Source: Lingula anatina
Lineage: Eukaryota; Brachiopoda; Lingulata; Lingulida; Lingulidae
Assembly: GCF_001039355.2 (NCBI RefSeq)
Contig: NW_019775409.1
Location: forward strand, 314,897-378,896
Length of the DNA stretch: 64,000 bases
Direction: 5' to 3'
Shown here: positions 36,303 to 48,400 of the stretch, in pieces
Layout of the letters: each line of letters starts with the position of its first letter
How positions within the stretch are numbered: position 1 is the stretch's first letter
Notes under the pieces: model-generated
Databases searched by the model: none
The model's input: the letters and a program-made list of their open reading frames with translations, nothing else
What the model was told of the DNA's origin: nothing
Translations under genes and position numbers: made by a program

Positions 36303-39300
36303 ATGCTCCGACTGGTAGACTGTACCATGTTCCTGTGTGTTCTGCTGTTGTTTGCTACTGTTAAGACAAATGGATTACACAAGGAAGAACTCGCAGGTCA
36401 GCCCAGAAACGGTAGTATTCAGTAGACTTAGATCTATTTTAATGAAAATAATGACCAACGTAACGGTTAGCACTATCACAAAAGCCCGTTGTAATTTCTG
36501 ATATACAGCAAATCACCATGCTGTTCAATAAAGGGCTAAAAAGCTTAGTTTTACAACGGTATCCAGGAACCGAGTTAAAATGGAAATTTTGTATCTGAAA
36601 CTGGCCTTGTTAAAACGTATATTAAACGTACAACTTTCTCAGAAAAAAGTCCATTGTAACAAATGAACACGAAGAAATTAACAAGTAAATATAACATGAA
36701 AAAAAATTTTTTTTCGAAAATTCGGTTATGGTATTATATTTAAGTTGTAGTAAAGTGAAAATCTTACAAATATATGAATAGCATGTTGAATGAAAAGTTT
36801 GTAATTGAATTCAAATTTTGTTTGTACAGAAGTCAAAAACGATTTGTCGGCAAAATCGAGACGTCATGCCAAATTAGACACGGAAGTGGAATCACTTCCC
36901 TCTGCCAGGTACGCTAGAAATTATGAGGCAGATAACACAAACGTGAGAACTCACAAAAGAAGTGTGCAAGACAAAACACCTCCAAAAATGCACGTCAAAG
37001 TGAAACTAACGAACGTCACCGAACGTCGAGGACTTAAAACATCGGACGTAAAAAAACTTTCTAAAGAAGGGAAGGACAAAATCAAGCATCTTGATATTGG
37101 ATTGCCGTCGAAAGACAAGAAACTTGCCGACGCACTCAGGCGGGCAATGTCCGTCAACGTTTTGAAAGATGGAAGCATTCGTACAAAGGAACACAAGTTA
37201 AATGCAAAAACAAATGGCTCAAAAATGGATATTTCCCCCACTATATACCCAGAGAAGGACGTGATCTCAGAGGACAAAAGATTGCTCACTTTTTGGAAGG
37301 AAAAGTTCACCCCGTGGCTGTTAAAAAGTCTTAAATCTGGCAACAAACACCCGCCTTCTTATAAATCTGCCAAAGAGCACAAAATGCACGTTGCTTTCCT
37401 AAAAACGCTCATTGCGCATTTGAAGAAGAAACACAACAAAAAGCAATCTTCAAGCTATTTACACAAAGTCAAAAACAAAACAGAGATTATTAATAATTTG
37501 AATACAACTGTTTCCAACCGGTCATATTATCAAAATGCCACTACTAGCAGTGGATCAAGAAAGGTAAAAAATAACGCTGCCAAAGTAAACGGCTCAAAGG
37601 TTCCACATGATGTCGTTAAGATAACCCCAACTGCTAGCGCCACGACTCCCAATGTCACCAGTAGTAATGCATCAAGGAAGGTCAAAGATAAATATAAAGT
37701 TCCATATAATGCCGTTGAAATTATCCCAACCCGCGCTCCAAAGCAAAAGAAAGGCAGCATACCGTACGAACGAGTGGGAATCATCCCCACCAGAAGACCG
37801 AAGAAAAACAACACGGTCCCGCTTAAAGCTGTGGAAATTATCCCTACCAAAGCCCCATTTCGTAAGAAAACCATCGTACCTTACAACAAGGTGGAGATAA
37901 TACCTACAACCATCCCCACCAAAAGACCGAAGAAAAACAACATGGCCCCTCTTGAAGCTGTGGAAATTATCCCTACCAAAGCTCCATTTCGCAAGAAGGT
38001 GGAGATAAAGGTGGATATAAAACCAACGCAAGGGAAAAAGAAATCAAAGAAACTGCATGCTGTTATCAAAGCAAAGAAAACAAAGCAAATGCAAAGAAAA
38101 CTTGGAAAAGGTAAAGAGAACAGCCTTGTGTACAAGAAAGTACAAAAGTCAGAGCCAGAAGGCAAGCCGACCATGAAACGTACAGGAACAAGCTTCAGGA
38201 AAACAGTCGTGCAGTCCACCGCCAGCCAAAACGCTCGAAACATAGACCAAAATGAGAAATACATGGCCCAGGCCTACAACGATACCAGTGGGCCCTTTTA
38301 TCTGGCCAGTCTTAGAAAAGAGACAAGCCCTCAACAGACTCCCGCCGCCCTTAAGCCCGCCGCCCTTAAGCCCGCTACGAGGTTGTGTGATAAGGGGAAA
38401 ACGTTTTACGTGTCCACCTGGACTGAGTGGTCAGCGTGGGGTCACTGCTCGGTGACTTGTGGCCAGACGGGGCACTTGACCAGATACCGATCGTGTGTCC
38501 GAGTTGAAGGCCAACCGTGTCCGGGCGGAAAATGGCGAGAGATGAAAGCGTGTGTCAAGTTACAGAGCTGTCCAGGTAATGGTATAATTGAAAATGTACG
38601 GTTTATATATGAATATAAGGATAATAAAAATAATAAAGGGAAAAAAATATCTAAAATAAACATCCAATAGTGATTCAAATTAGAACCCCTAGCTTTCCCT
38701 AGGTTTTTCAACGAAATCAGCGCTCAAAGAGGTCTGGGACACCTCGATATTATCCAGAAGTTGTATAAACATCATCGATAGATTCACAGTCTAAGTTAAA
38801 GTGTCAGTTCCAAGATGAGTCTATAAGATGTATTTAGAATTCAAAAAATTAAAAAAAAGCATTTTAGGCGCACTCATTTTGGTCTGTAACACAATTTTAA
38901 TGAAATGTGAATATAAAAGGTTTTGCACTTATTTGATTTTTTTATTCTATGGCAATGATTGAAATAATAATGATTATTATATAAAATGCTGTTCGTTTTG
39001 AAATAGATTTTTTCGGCTGGTCGCAGTGGCTACCATGGACAGAATGCTCAGCGACTTGTGGCATGGGTTTCCGAAGCAGGTCCAGAACATGTATTATCAC
39101 TTCGGGTCTGGTCATGTGTCCCGGAAACGGAAATGAAGTTGTTCGATGTGTGAGTAGAAGATGCCCCAAACCACACCGAGTTAAAGGTATGATATGCATT
39201 TAGTTGCATTTAATTTTTTTTATAATGGAAAGTGTGACTGATGTTTCCATCATTTATTTCATCAGGTATTATTTTTTGTACATTAATTTATTTTGCATAT

Positions 39301-42300
39301 CTTTTCAATTTTTCACTTTCCAATTCACTTGCGTCGTTAATAAAAGACTTGGAAAAAAGGCTACTATCATTTTGATCAAGTTCGCACTGGCAAAGGTCAC
39401 AGAAGTTATCTGAAATGTCTTTTATGTATAGCGCATGATCGAACTGAGATCAATTTAAACGTGATTTAAACAACACTTAATCGCACGTTATTTTGGAGAC
39501 AGCTGTAATTAGTTAAGCGTAGAATACACCAATCCACATCACAAACAAACTTTTGTCATTTTTAGCAATCCCCCAAATGAAACGCATCCATATGACCACG
39601 GCTTTACAGAATAGGGGCCAAGGCCGTCCAACGGTCACTGCAGCCGTCCATTTTCGGTGGTCGGAGTGGAGTCGCTGGTCATCATGCACCGTCACTTGCG
39701 GCGAGGGGGTTGAGATGAGAAAGCGAGTGTGTCAGGGAGAGGATGGGACCAGGGGCGGCCATTGCGACGGCGGCCATCTTCAGGAAAGACTCTGTATCAA
39801 TAATGCGTGTAACACAGGTAATTATGTGGCAAATGGCGCCAAGTTTGATGGCTGGGTGGCTGTCACCATGCGAGAAAGAGTAAAATAAAATAAAGACACC
39901 AAAACATGAAAAAAAAGAAAGAAATAAAGCATCATTTACTTTATCACTGCACCCATATTATAAATCTAGAGAACAGTGTATGACACGCGTTCCCTAGGAA
40001 TTTCAAGATATTTTCAGTTAGGAAAAAAAATAAATAAATAAAGCAAACATGAAGTTATCATGGGCTATGGATTAAAATTAAAATAATGGGCAAACTGAAG
40101 CTTCATAAAATAGATCTTTCACTGCGAAGATATCTGTGCCACTCTAATCCTGCAAATTTTTATTCATTTATTATTTATTTACTATTATTATTATTTATTA
40201 TCTTTTTTGTAGCCAACATCGCCCGGCCGATCACTGGAAACGAAGGATCTAAAGTCATACTACGGTGTCTTTATGACCTAACAGCGACACCTACCGAGAT
40301 CTACTGGATCACGCCTAACGGAGACCGGATTACCAAAGGCAGTACTGACCCAAGGTAGTGTCACTGATTAATGATTTTTTTCACAACATTGTCTTTGTTT
40401 TTGTCTAATAGCATGTTCTTGGTAGGGCTAAAAGTTCAATGTGTGAAATTGAGGTATTTAGCAAAAAAAAAAGCCTTGGACTAAAATTGCTTTAGATATG
40501 GATAACGTCATCAGACAAAAGACTTTTTACCGGTGATTCTAGAGTTTCAAGACAAGCAGGAAGTACAAAACTTATGTAAAATGTATTTGTTTTCCGTCCC
40601 AATATATCTAATAACCGGGTTTTAAATTCGTAATATCAATATAAATATAGTTTAAGACCATTATTCCAAACCTAGATTATTCTGTGACATGGAACTATTT
40701 TCTTATTTTAAGTTCATTTAATTCTGGATTAAAGAATCACATAGTTCAGTTTACGATATAGTCATGGTTTCATCTCGTCCTAGATACAAGATGGAAGGCA
40801 GACGACTCATTATAAACCACGTCGGCTCCTACGCAGCTGGAACCTACCACTGCGTCGTAAAGCAAGCCGACAAGAGAAAGATGACTGCAGACGCTCTCCT
40901 AGGTAATGACGCTTTGTTTGAAGATATTCTTTCAGCAAAGAGCATTTTAAAGAGTTTTGCAGTCGTACTTGCTGATACACAATTTTAAAAAGAAACAGAG
41001 CTAACCAATAAATAACTGGTCACACTGACGTTATGAATCATAGCACTCATATATTATGCTTATTACTTAACTTTCTTTCTTAACTTTCATTTAGACATTT
41101 TTCTTTATGCCATTCTTTTAAATCTTCAAGACATTTTATATTTCATGTCCAGCCGTTATAGACTGTGCCAGTGACCCGTGTATGAACCAGGGGAAGTGTG
41201 TAGAGTGGGAGGAGGGGCACTCGACCTCCAAATATTTCAAGTTTTACTGCCAGTGTCCGTCCGGCTACGGCGGTACTCTTTGTGAGCGAGGTACAGTATA
41301 ACGTCAATAAAATACTGATCACAATTTTTACGAAGTAATGCAAGGCTTTATAAAAGGACAGTTTCATCATTTTTGTTTATGTAATAGTTATACATAAATA
41401 AACAGACATTTGCACTTTTTCTTTCAGCAGAAGATGAGGAATTCGTATATATTTTGCTTGGATCGATGGTATTGTTTGCAATCCTGGTTGTTGGCGTTTT
41501 TATAGCTTTTTTTACCATTAGAAAAAGGTAAAACATTTTTCTCTTGAATTATACATTTATATTTTGTAAACAAAGATTCCTTGCTCTTAAATTTGACTTA
41601 GTATGAAAACCTTTAGGTGTGATAATGAGAGGTATTTTAGATAAAAAAATCTTTATCAAGCAGGATGAAATAAAAAGATCTCTTAACCCCGCGTGTGAAA
41701 TATTTTTAATTAAATCAAGTGCATCTAGCCGTTTTATTGCCTGGACATAAATACAGCGTTTTAAATTCGGATTTGCAGATCGCAGAAAAAGAAACTGGAG
41801 AAGGAGCAGTGCTATGTTTGCCGCCAACAAGGTCGCCCGGGCCCGGATGTCTATAGCCCGTGTGAGGAAAACACCTACGACAGAAGGGCACGTTTAGGTA
41901 ATGAATATTAAGCATGCACACAATCGAGCACGCGAGAGAATGACAGACACAGAATCGCGCGCGTGCGTACGTGTACGCACGCAGACACTGCTTGGTGGGC
42001 ATCTTGCCCTAAGTTGATATACTACACCTACTATATATGTTACAAATGAACGTACGAACACGGCAGTTTCGGATTTTAGATAAGAAAAATGTGTTAAGAA
42101 ACAAAACATTTTTAACACGATGTTTTTTTTATCAGTCAACCTTCAAATTTCAGCCAGGAAAACTAAAAGAACTAAAAGAAGAACATTTCCAGATCCCAGC
42201 AAGAAAGTGTCGTGGGTGGAAAAGGAGCGAGGTATTGTCAACCCTGAAACGAGGAAACTTTAGACGACGGCGGCCTCGACTACGTGTACGAGCCTCCTGT

Positions 42301-43746
42301 CCCCACGAAGCGAGTAATGTCTCCGATCTCTAGTGACAGCTCCTGGGTGAAAATAGATGGCGCTGAGATCGATGGCCAAGATTTTAGAGAAGACGGGCAG
42401 GGTCATCTTGTTGAAATTGAATCCTATGGCGAGTATATGAGTATTTTTACGATCGTTTTTTTAAGAACAACCATGTAAATTTAATTTTGTATTTGTTTTT
42501 CCGTCTCTGTATTTATTTACATACTAATTTATCTACCTGTGCTATAGTCTTAGTGCATGTTATCATTTGCAATAACACGCTCATTGTTAGCACGTATACA
42601 GTGCATTTGCTGGAGTTAAATATTTTGATTTTGATTTTATTTATTTAACTAATAATTAATTTACATATAATAGTTGAATACTTTTCTGAAATGTATTATT
42701 TAATAATAGGAACATAGACAATGAAATAACCTTTATTATTACATTATTATTATTATTATTATTATTATTATACAGGTGAGGAAGGTATCGTACCGCCGGA
42801 CACGGCACACCGAGTTGAAGAGGTGGGTGAAGAAGACAAAGAATGGTTTGGAACGTCGCTGGAACATATCGCCGAAGTCAACCAGACCGTCGTTGACATT
42901 GACGCTGTCCGGAAGTCTCCCAAGCTAAAGATGCCCAAAAGGCTGAATGTCAAAAAGTTGAAAAAACTACGGAAGTCTTCCAAGAGAGATAAGGCAAGGT
43001 CCTCAACGGAAAGTGTCGATGTTGAGTCCGATTCAGCAGCCGAGAAACAAGCAGAGCAGCCAGTTAAGGCAGTTGATGAACCAAGTGTTTCCAGTGACGA
43101 TGCAGGCACACGCAAAACCAAAGAGGAGGCTGCTCATAATCCGCCCTCTCAAGATGCAAAGCCGCAACCCGTCATGTTTAATGTTCTTGGCATGCCAGTT
43201 AGGCCTTCGCCAGTCCGGGTAGCCAAAGTCGATGTCAATTTTTCTCCAGGAAGCAACGACCTGGAAACTACGGCTGTGCAGACGTCTTTTTCGTATTTGG
43301 ATCTCGAGAGCGACGCGAGTTTTTATCAACGAACCGATCATTCTGACGCTGAGAGCGCCCAACAACAACAACAGCAACAACAGACGAAGCGCGACATCTT
43401 CCCACCTTGGATCTCAAACGAAATCCCTAATGACGTCGTTGAAAGCGGTCGAGTGATAAAAACCCCATATGCTGGGCAGGCAGCAAGTGTAGCTGAACAA
43501 GAAGGAACTGGTTCTCCAGCGGACGAGCGCAGGCCTGTCACGAGCGCCACTCTTGGTATCCAGACCTCGTTGTCGTCCATCGACCCTGATGGTAGCACCA
43601 ATGCCAGTGAGGATAACAGTGTCCAAGAGGAAGAGGCAGGGGTCACTAGGGGCACTACCGACAACGGTGACCTGTATCACACCCCCGCTGAGTCCAAAGA
43701 TACAAGTGGCGGTAGCCCCGCACAGGGAATAGCAAAATGCGAATAG
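36303..43746 (+). CDS. TSP1-Ig-EGF transmembrane receptor, copy 1, truncated by frameshift and junction
   Basis: Exons: 36303-36396 (or to 36411), 36830-38575, 39007-39186, 39566-39817, 40213-40354, 40784-40902, 41153-41290, 41428-41527, 41779-41897, 42154-42440, 42776-43746. Domains in order: signal peptide; a ~500-residue Lys-rich region with a KR dibasic site (RTHKRSVQD) and VEIIPT repeats; three TSP1 repeats ([45 protein letters not shown]); an Ig-like domain over two exons (VILRC to GTYHC); an EGF domain; a TM helix ([20 protein letters not shown]). In exon 10 one base is missing compared with copy 2, so the frame stops at 42261-42263, about 999 codons in. The last exon stays open but runs into the duplication junction and stops at 43746. 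The extracellular part is intact, so a shortened surface protein remains possible. Confidence 0.75.
37801..38000 (+). repeat. 129-bp coding tandem repeat, about 1.6 units (copy 1)
   Basis: A 43-codon unit beginning KKNN and containing [27 protein letters not shown] and TKRP. One full unit (37801-37929) and one partial unit are present. The partial unit changes KKNNTVPL to KKNNMAPL. Copy 2 of the gene has one more full unit. Confidence 0.9.
42154..42263 (+). other. Frameshifted cytoplasmic exon 10 of receptor copy 1
   Basis: At about 42243-42252 copy 1 reads CCTGAAACGAGG where copy 2 reads CCTGTTTACGAGG: two substitutions and one base fewer. Copy 2 reads [12 protein letters not shown], whereas copy 1 reads NPETRKL and then TAG. 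Exon 10 is 287 bases here and 288 in copy 2, which confirms the single-base loss. The downstream exon remains open in its original frame, so the lesion is recent or is a sequence error. Confidence 0.85.
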
Positions 43747-44210
43747 CAAAATGCACACAAATGTTCCAGACAAAGACACGCAAAAACAGATTTTGAACTG
43801 TGATCATTGCAATATTGTGAAATAGACATTAAAAGACTGATTATTGAGCAAAAAATTAAAGCAAATATGAAAATATGACAGAATAAATGAGGACATAAAT
43901 ATTTTTCAACAATAGCCCAAGCAATTAGTCAGAGAAATATATGTTACTTATTATAACTAGCCCAAGTAACAGAACTGCTTATTACATTTTACTTACATTT
44001 TATTTTCTTGAAATTAACTCTTGTAAGTTGTAATTATTATTATTTTAAATATCCATCCTTGGAAATATGTAGGCCTATTGATTTATTTTAAAGGAACTCC
44101 ATGGGTTAGGATTTGGTGAAATTCAAGATCACTTAATCATGAACTATAACTGATTGAAATTGTGTAATTTTGATAATTCTAATTTTGAATTTTTATTTCC
44201 CCTATTCAAG

Positions 44211-44293
44211 TATCTTTATATAAGACAATAGGAGATTATGGTGAGCCAAATGGACTGTTTGCCACGCATCAAGAGGCTCAGGTCATCAACTAG
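44211..44293 (+). pseudogene. Orphan copy of SLC35F6 terminal exon
   Basis: The 83 bases match SLC35F6 exon 9 (35055-35137), with the same CAAG acceptor, an open frame and a TAG stop. The encoded tail differs by one residue (VSLYKT for VSSYKT). It has no upstream exons of its own, but SLC35F6 exon 8 could in principle splice to it across about 10 kb, skipping the near copy and receptor copy 1. More likely it is a silent passenger of the duplication. Confidence 0.9.
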
Positions 44294-45243
44294 ACAGCAA
44301 GTGAACACCCAGTGTTACACGGAGAGAAGTGTTGTACAATAAAAAAAAAATAACAAAACAGACATGGGTTTTATATGACTTGATATTTCCAGGAGGTTCT
44401 CTCGATTAAAAACTCTTTGCAGAACTACAAAAACTTGTGTTAATGAGCTAAAACATTTGATCATGTAAGAAAGTGACTGACAAAGATTGCTTGGTGAATG
44501 TAAGGCAATATGATGGGGCCATTGTGAGCTGATGCAGAAGATCATGCTGAATAAGGTAATTCACAGGGAGAATATTGCATTCAAGTGCTTTTCTTAAGTT
44601 ATTGAATGGCATATGTGAAAACTTTCACCAAAATAATGATAAAGATTAATCGATAAATTAATGAGATGAAAACAGGGTACTGCATACCCAAAAGTGGTCT
44701 AAATGAGATAATTAAGTAATAATATTGTATCATGTCAGATCTTCGTATTTTTGTCTTTTTCTAGAACATATATTTATATCATTTTAGATACAAAAGCAGA
44801 TAAGATTTTTAAAAATTGGATCAAGCAATGATTGTTTTTAGGGAAAGCTAGGGTGCTGATCAGTATGCAATATGCATGTATGCTTTTTTTTTCTTCTTAA
44901 AAGTCGCTTTTGAGTTCACTATTTTTCATGCATTCACTTTGTCCACATTCTCTCTCTCTTTCACACACACACACTCACACAATTTATTAAGGACCACTTT
45001 TTAGTATAGAATATCATATTTCATCTTACATATAATTTTTGTATTTAATCTTAATCAAATTATCTGCATATTGAAATTTTCAGTTGATTGTATTCTGTTT
45101 TAAATGCTCATCAGAATAATGAAATTATTTTTATTATAATATATTATGGTAAGCGAGTCTGTGTTGTTATTCAGGTTATGATCACATTATGAGCACTATT
45201 TTTACGAATAGCTTACAGATTTATATAGTTTTCATTAATGGGG

Positions 45244-45451
45244 ACATAGAAAGCGCACACATGACGTTTCGCTAACACAGTTCGTCATCTTTGGCGCGCC
45301 TTGCACCGACGACGCAACGTCACACGTGTGCGTCATAAACGCTGGACGTGAAGGTCGCGTCAACAGCGTAGCCAACAAAATGGAGGACTATGCCATAGTT
45401 CAGTTTTTACCCAATTGATATTTTTCGTTATTTTCTGCACTGTGCAAGAAG
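45244..45451 (+). promoter_or_regulatory. Promoter / 5' UTR region of receptor copy 2
   Basis: Near-identical copy of 36105-36302, keeping GGCGCGCC, ACACGTGT and TGCGTCAT. Its conservation means copy 2 should be expressed like copy 1, unless the larger flanking context matters. Confidence 0.5.
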
Positions 45452-48400
45452 ATGCTCCGACTGGTAGACTGTACCATATTCCTGTGTGTTCTGCTGTTGT
45501 TTGCTACTGTTAAGACAAATGGATTACACAAGGAAGAACTTGCAGGTCAGCCCAGAAACGGTAGTATTCAGTAGACTTAGATCTATTTTAATGAAAATAA
45601 TGACCAACGTAACGGTTAGCACTATCACAAAAGCCCGTTGTAATTTCTGATATCCAGCAAATCACCATGCTGTTCAATAAAGGGCTAAAAAGATTAGTTT
45701 TACAACGGTATCCAGGAACCGAGATAAAATGGAAATTTTGTATCTGAAACTGGCCTTGTTAAAACGTATCTTAAACGTACAACTTACTCAGAAAAAAGTC
45801 CATTGTAACAAATGAACACGAAGAAATTAACAAGTAAATATAACATGAAAATAGTTGTTTTTTTTTCGAAAATTCGGTTATGGTATTTTATTTAAGTTGT
45901 AGTAAAGTGAAAATCTTACAAATATATGTATAGCATGTTGAATGAAAAGTTTGTAAGTGAATTCAAATTTTGTTTGTACAGGAGTCAAAAACGATTTTTC
46001 GGCAAAATCGAGACGTCATGCCAAATTAGACACGGAAGTAGAATCACTTCCCTCTGCCAGGTACGCTAGAAATTATGAGGCAGATAACACAAACGTGAGA
46101 ACTCACAAAAGAAGTGTGGAAGACAAAACACCTCCAAAAATGCACGTCAAAGTGAAACTTACGAACGTCACCGTTCGAGGACTTAAAACATCGGACGTAA
46201 AAAAACTTTCTAAAGTAGGAAAGGTCAAAATCAAGCATCTTGATATTGGATTGCCGTCGAAAGACAAGAAACTTGCCGACGCACTCAGGCGGGCAATGTC
46301 CGTCAACGTTTTGAAAGATGGAAGCATTCGTACAAGGCAATACAAGTTAAATGCAAAAACAAATGGCTCAAAAATGGATATTTCCCCCACTATATACCCA
46401 GAGAAGGACGTGATCTCAGAGGACAAAAGATTGCTCACTTTTTGGAAGGAAAAGTTCACCCCGTGGCTGTTAAAAAGTCTTAAATCTGGCAACAAACACC
46501 CGCCTTCTTATAAATCTGCCAAAGAGCACAAAATGCACGTTGCTTTCCTAAAAACGCTCATTGCGCATTTGAAGAAGAAACACAACAAAAAGCAATCTTC
46601 AAGCTATTTACACAAAGTCAAAAACAAAACAGAGATTATTAATAATTTGAATACAACTGTTTCAAACCGGTCATACTATCAAAATGCCACTACTAGCAGT
46701 GGATCAAGAAAGATAAAAAATAACGGTGCCAAAGTAAACGGCTCAAAGGTTCCACATGATGTCGTTAAGATAACCCCAACTGCTAGCGCCACGACTCCCA
46801 ATGTCACCAGTAGTAATGCATCAAGGAAGGTCAAAAATAAATATAAAGTTCCATATAATGCCGTTGAAATTATCCCAACCCGCGCTCCAAAGCAAAAGAA
46901 AGGCAGCATACCGTACGAACGAGTGGAAATCATCCCCACCAGAAGACCGAAGAAAAACAACACGGTCCCGCTTGAAGCTGTGGAAATTATCCCTACCAAA
47001 GCCCCATTTCGTAAGAAAACCATCGTACCTTACAAAAAGGTGGAGATAATACCTACAACCATCCCCACCAAAAGACCGAAGAAAAACAACACGGTCCCGC
47101 TTGAAGCTGTGGAAATTATCCCGTCCAAAGCCCCATTTCGTAAGAAAACCACCGTACCTTACAACAAGGTGGAGATAATACCTACAACCATCCCCACCAA
47201 AAGACCGAAGAAAAACAACACGGCCCCGCTTGAAGCTGTGGAAATTATCCCTACCAAAGCTCCATTTCGCAAGAAGGTGGAGATAAAGGTGGAGATAATA
47301 CCAACGCAAGGGAAAAAGAAATCAAAGAAACTGCATGCTGTTATCAAAGCAAAGAAAACAAAGCAAATGCAAAGAAAACTTGAAAAAGGTAAAGAGAACA
47401 GCCTTGTGTACAAGAAAGTACAAAAGTCAGAGCCAGAAGGCAAGCCGACCATGAAACATACAGGAACAAGCTTCAGGAAAACAGTCGTGCAGTCCACCGC
47501 CAGCCAAAACGCTCGAAACATAGACCAAAATGAGAAATACATGGCCCAGGCCTACAACGATACCAGTGGGCCCTTTTATCTGGCCAGTCTAAGAAAAGAG
47601 ACAAGCCCTCAACAGACTCCCGCCGCCCTTAAGCCCGCCGCCCTTAAGCCCGCTACGAGGTTGTGTGATAAGGGGAAAACGTTTTACGTGTCCACCTGGA
47701 CTGAGTGGTCAGCGTGGGGTCACTGCTCGGTGACTTGTGGCCAGACGGGGCACTTGACCAGATACCGATCGTGTGTCCGAGTTGAAGGCCAACCGTGTCC
47801 GGGCGGAAAATGGCGAGAGATGAAAGCGTGTGTCAAGTTACAGAGCTGCCCAGGTAATGGTATAATTGAAAATGTACGGTTTATATATGAATATAAGGAT
47901 AATAAAAATAATAAAGGGAAAAAAATATCTAAAATAAACATCCAATAGTGATTCAAATTAGAACCCCTAGCTTTCCCTAGGTTTTTCAACGAAATCAGCG
48001 CTCAAAGAGGTCTGGGACACCTCGATATTATCCAGAAGTTGTATAAACATCATCGATAGATTCACAGTCTAAGTTAAAGTGTCAGTTCCAAGATGAGTCT
48101 ATAAGATGTATTTAGAATTCAAAAAATTAAAAAAAAGCATTTTAGGCGCACTCATTTTGGTCTGTAACACAATTTTAATGAAATGTGAATATAAAAGGTT
48201 TTGCACTTATTTGATTTTTTTATTCTATGGCAATGATTGAAATAATAATGATTATTATATAAAATGCTGTTCGTTTTGAAATAGATTTTTTCGGCTGGTC
48301 GCAGTGGCTACCATGGACAGAATGCTCAGCGACTTGTGGCATGGGTTTCCGAAGCAGGTCCAGAACATGTATTATCACTTCGGGTCTGGTCATGTGTCCC

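Larger units (their letters stand above)
34590..43729 (+). repeat. Tandem duplication, unit 1 (9.1 kb)
   Basis: This interval matches 43746-53029 across exons and introns with scattered substitutions and small indels. The left edge is in SLC35F6 intron 8, where the match begins at GCAAAATGCACACAAATG. The right edge is inside the last exon of the TSP1 receptor gene, after CACAGGGAA. The unit contains SLC35F6 exon 9 and receptor copy 1. Confidence 0.95.
43747..45451 (+). other. Spacer between receptor copies
   Basis: Copy of the SLC35F6 intron 8, exon 9, 3' UTR and spacer sequence. Apart from the orphan exon and the promoter block there is no exon. It includes a short (CA)n tract at about 44963-44980, shorter than its counterpart in unit 1. 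Confidence 0.6.

Noticed and set aside
36951-38334. Minus-strand frames rich in Phe and Leu opposite receptor exon 2 (and again at 46044-47542)
   Set aside because: They mirror the Lys-rich sense codons; the plus-strand exon has splice sites and TSP1 motifs.
42768-43779. Minus-strand frames opposite the last receptor exon
   Set aside because: The plus-strand frame is in phase with the receptor model and is preserved in both copies; the minus frames are composition shadows.
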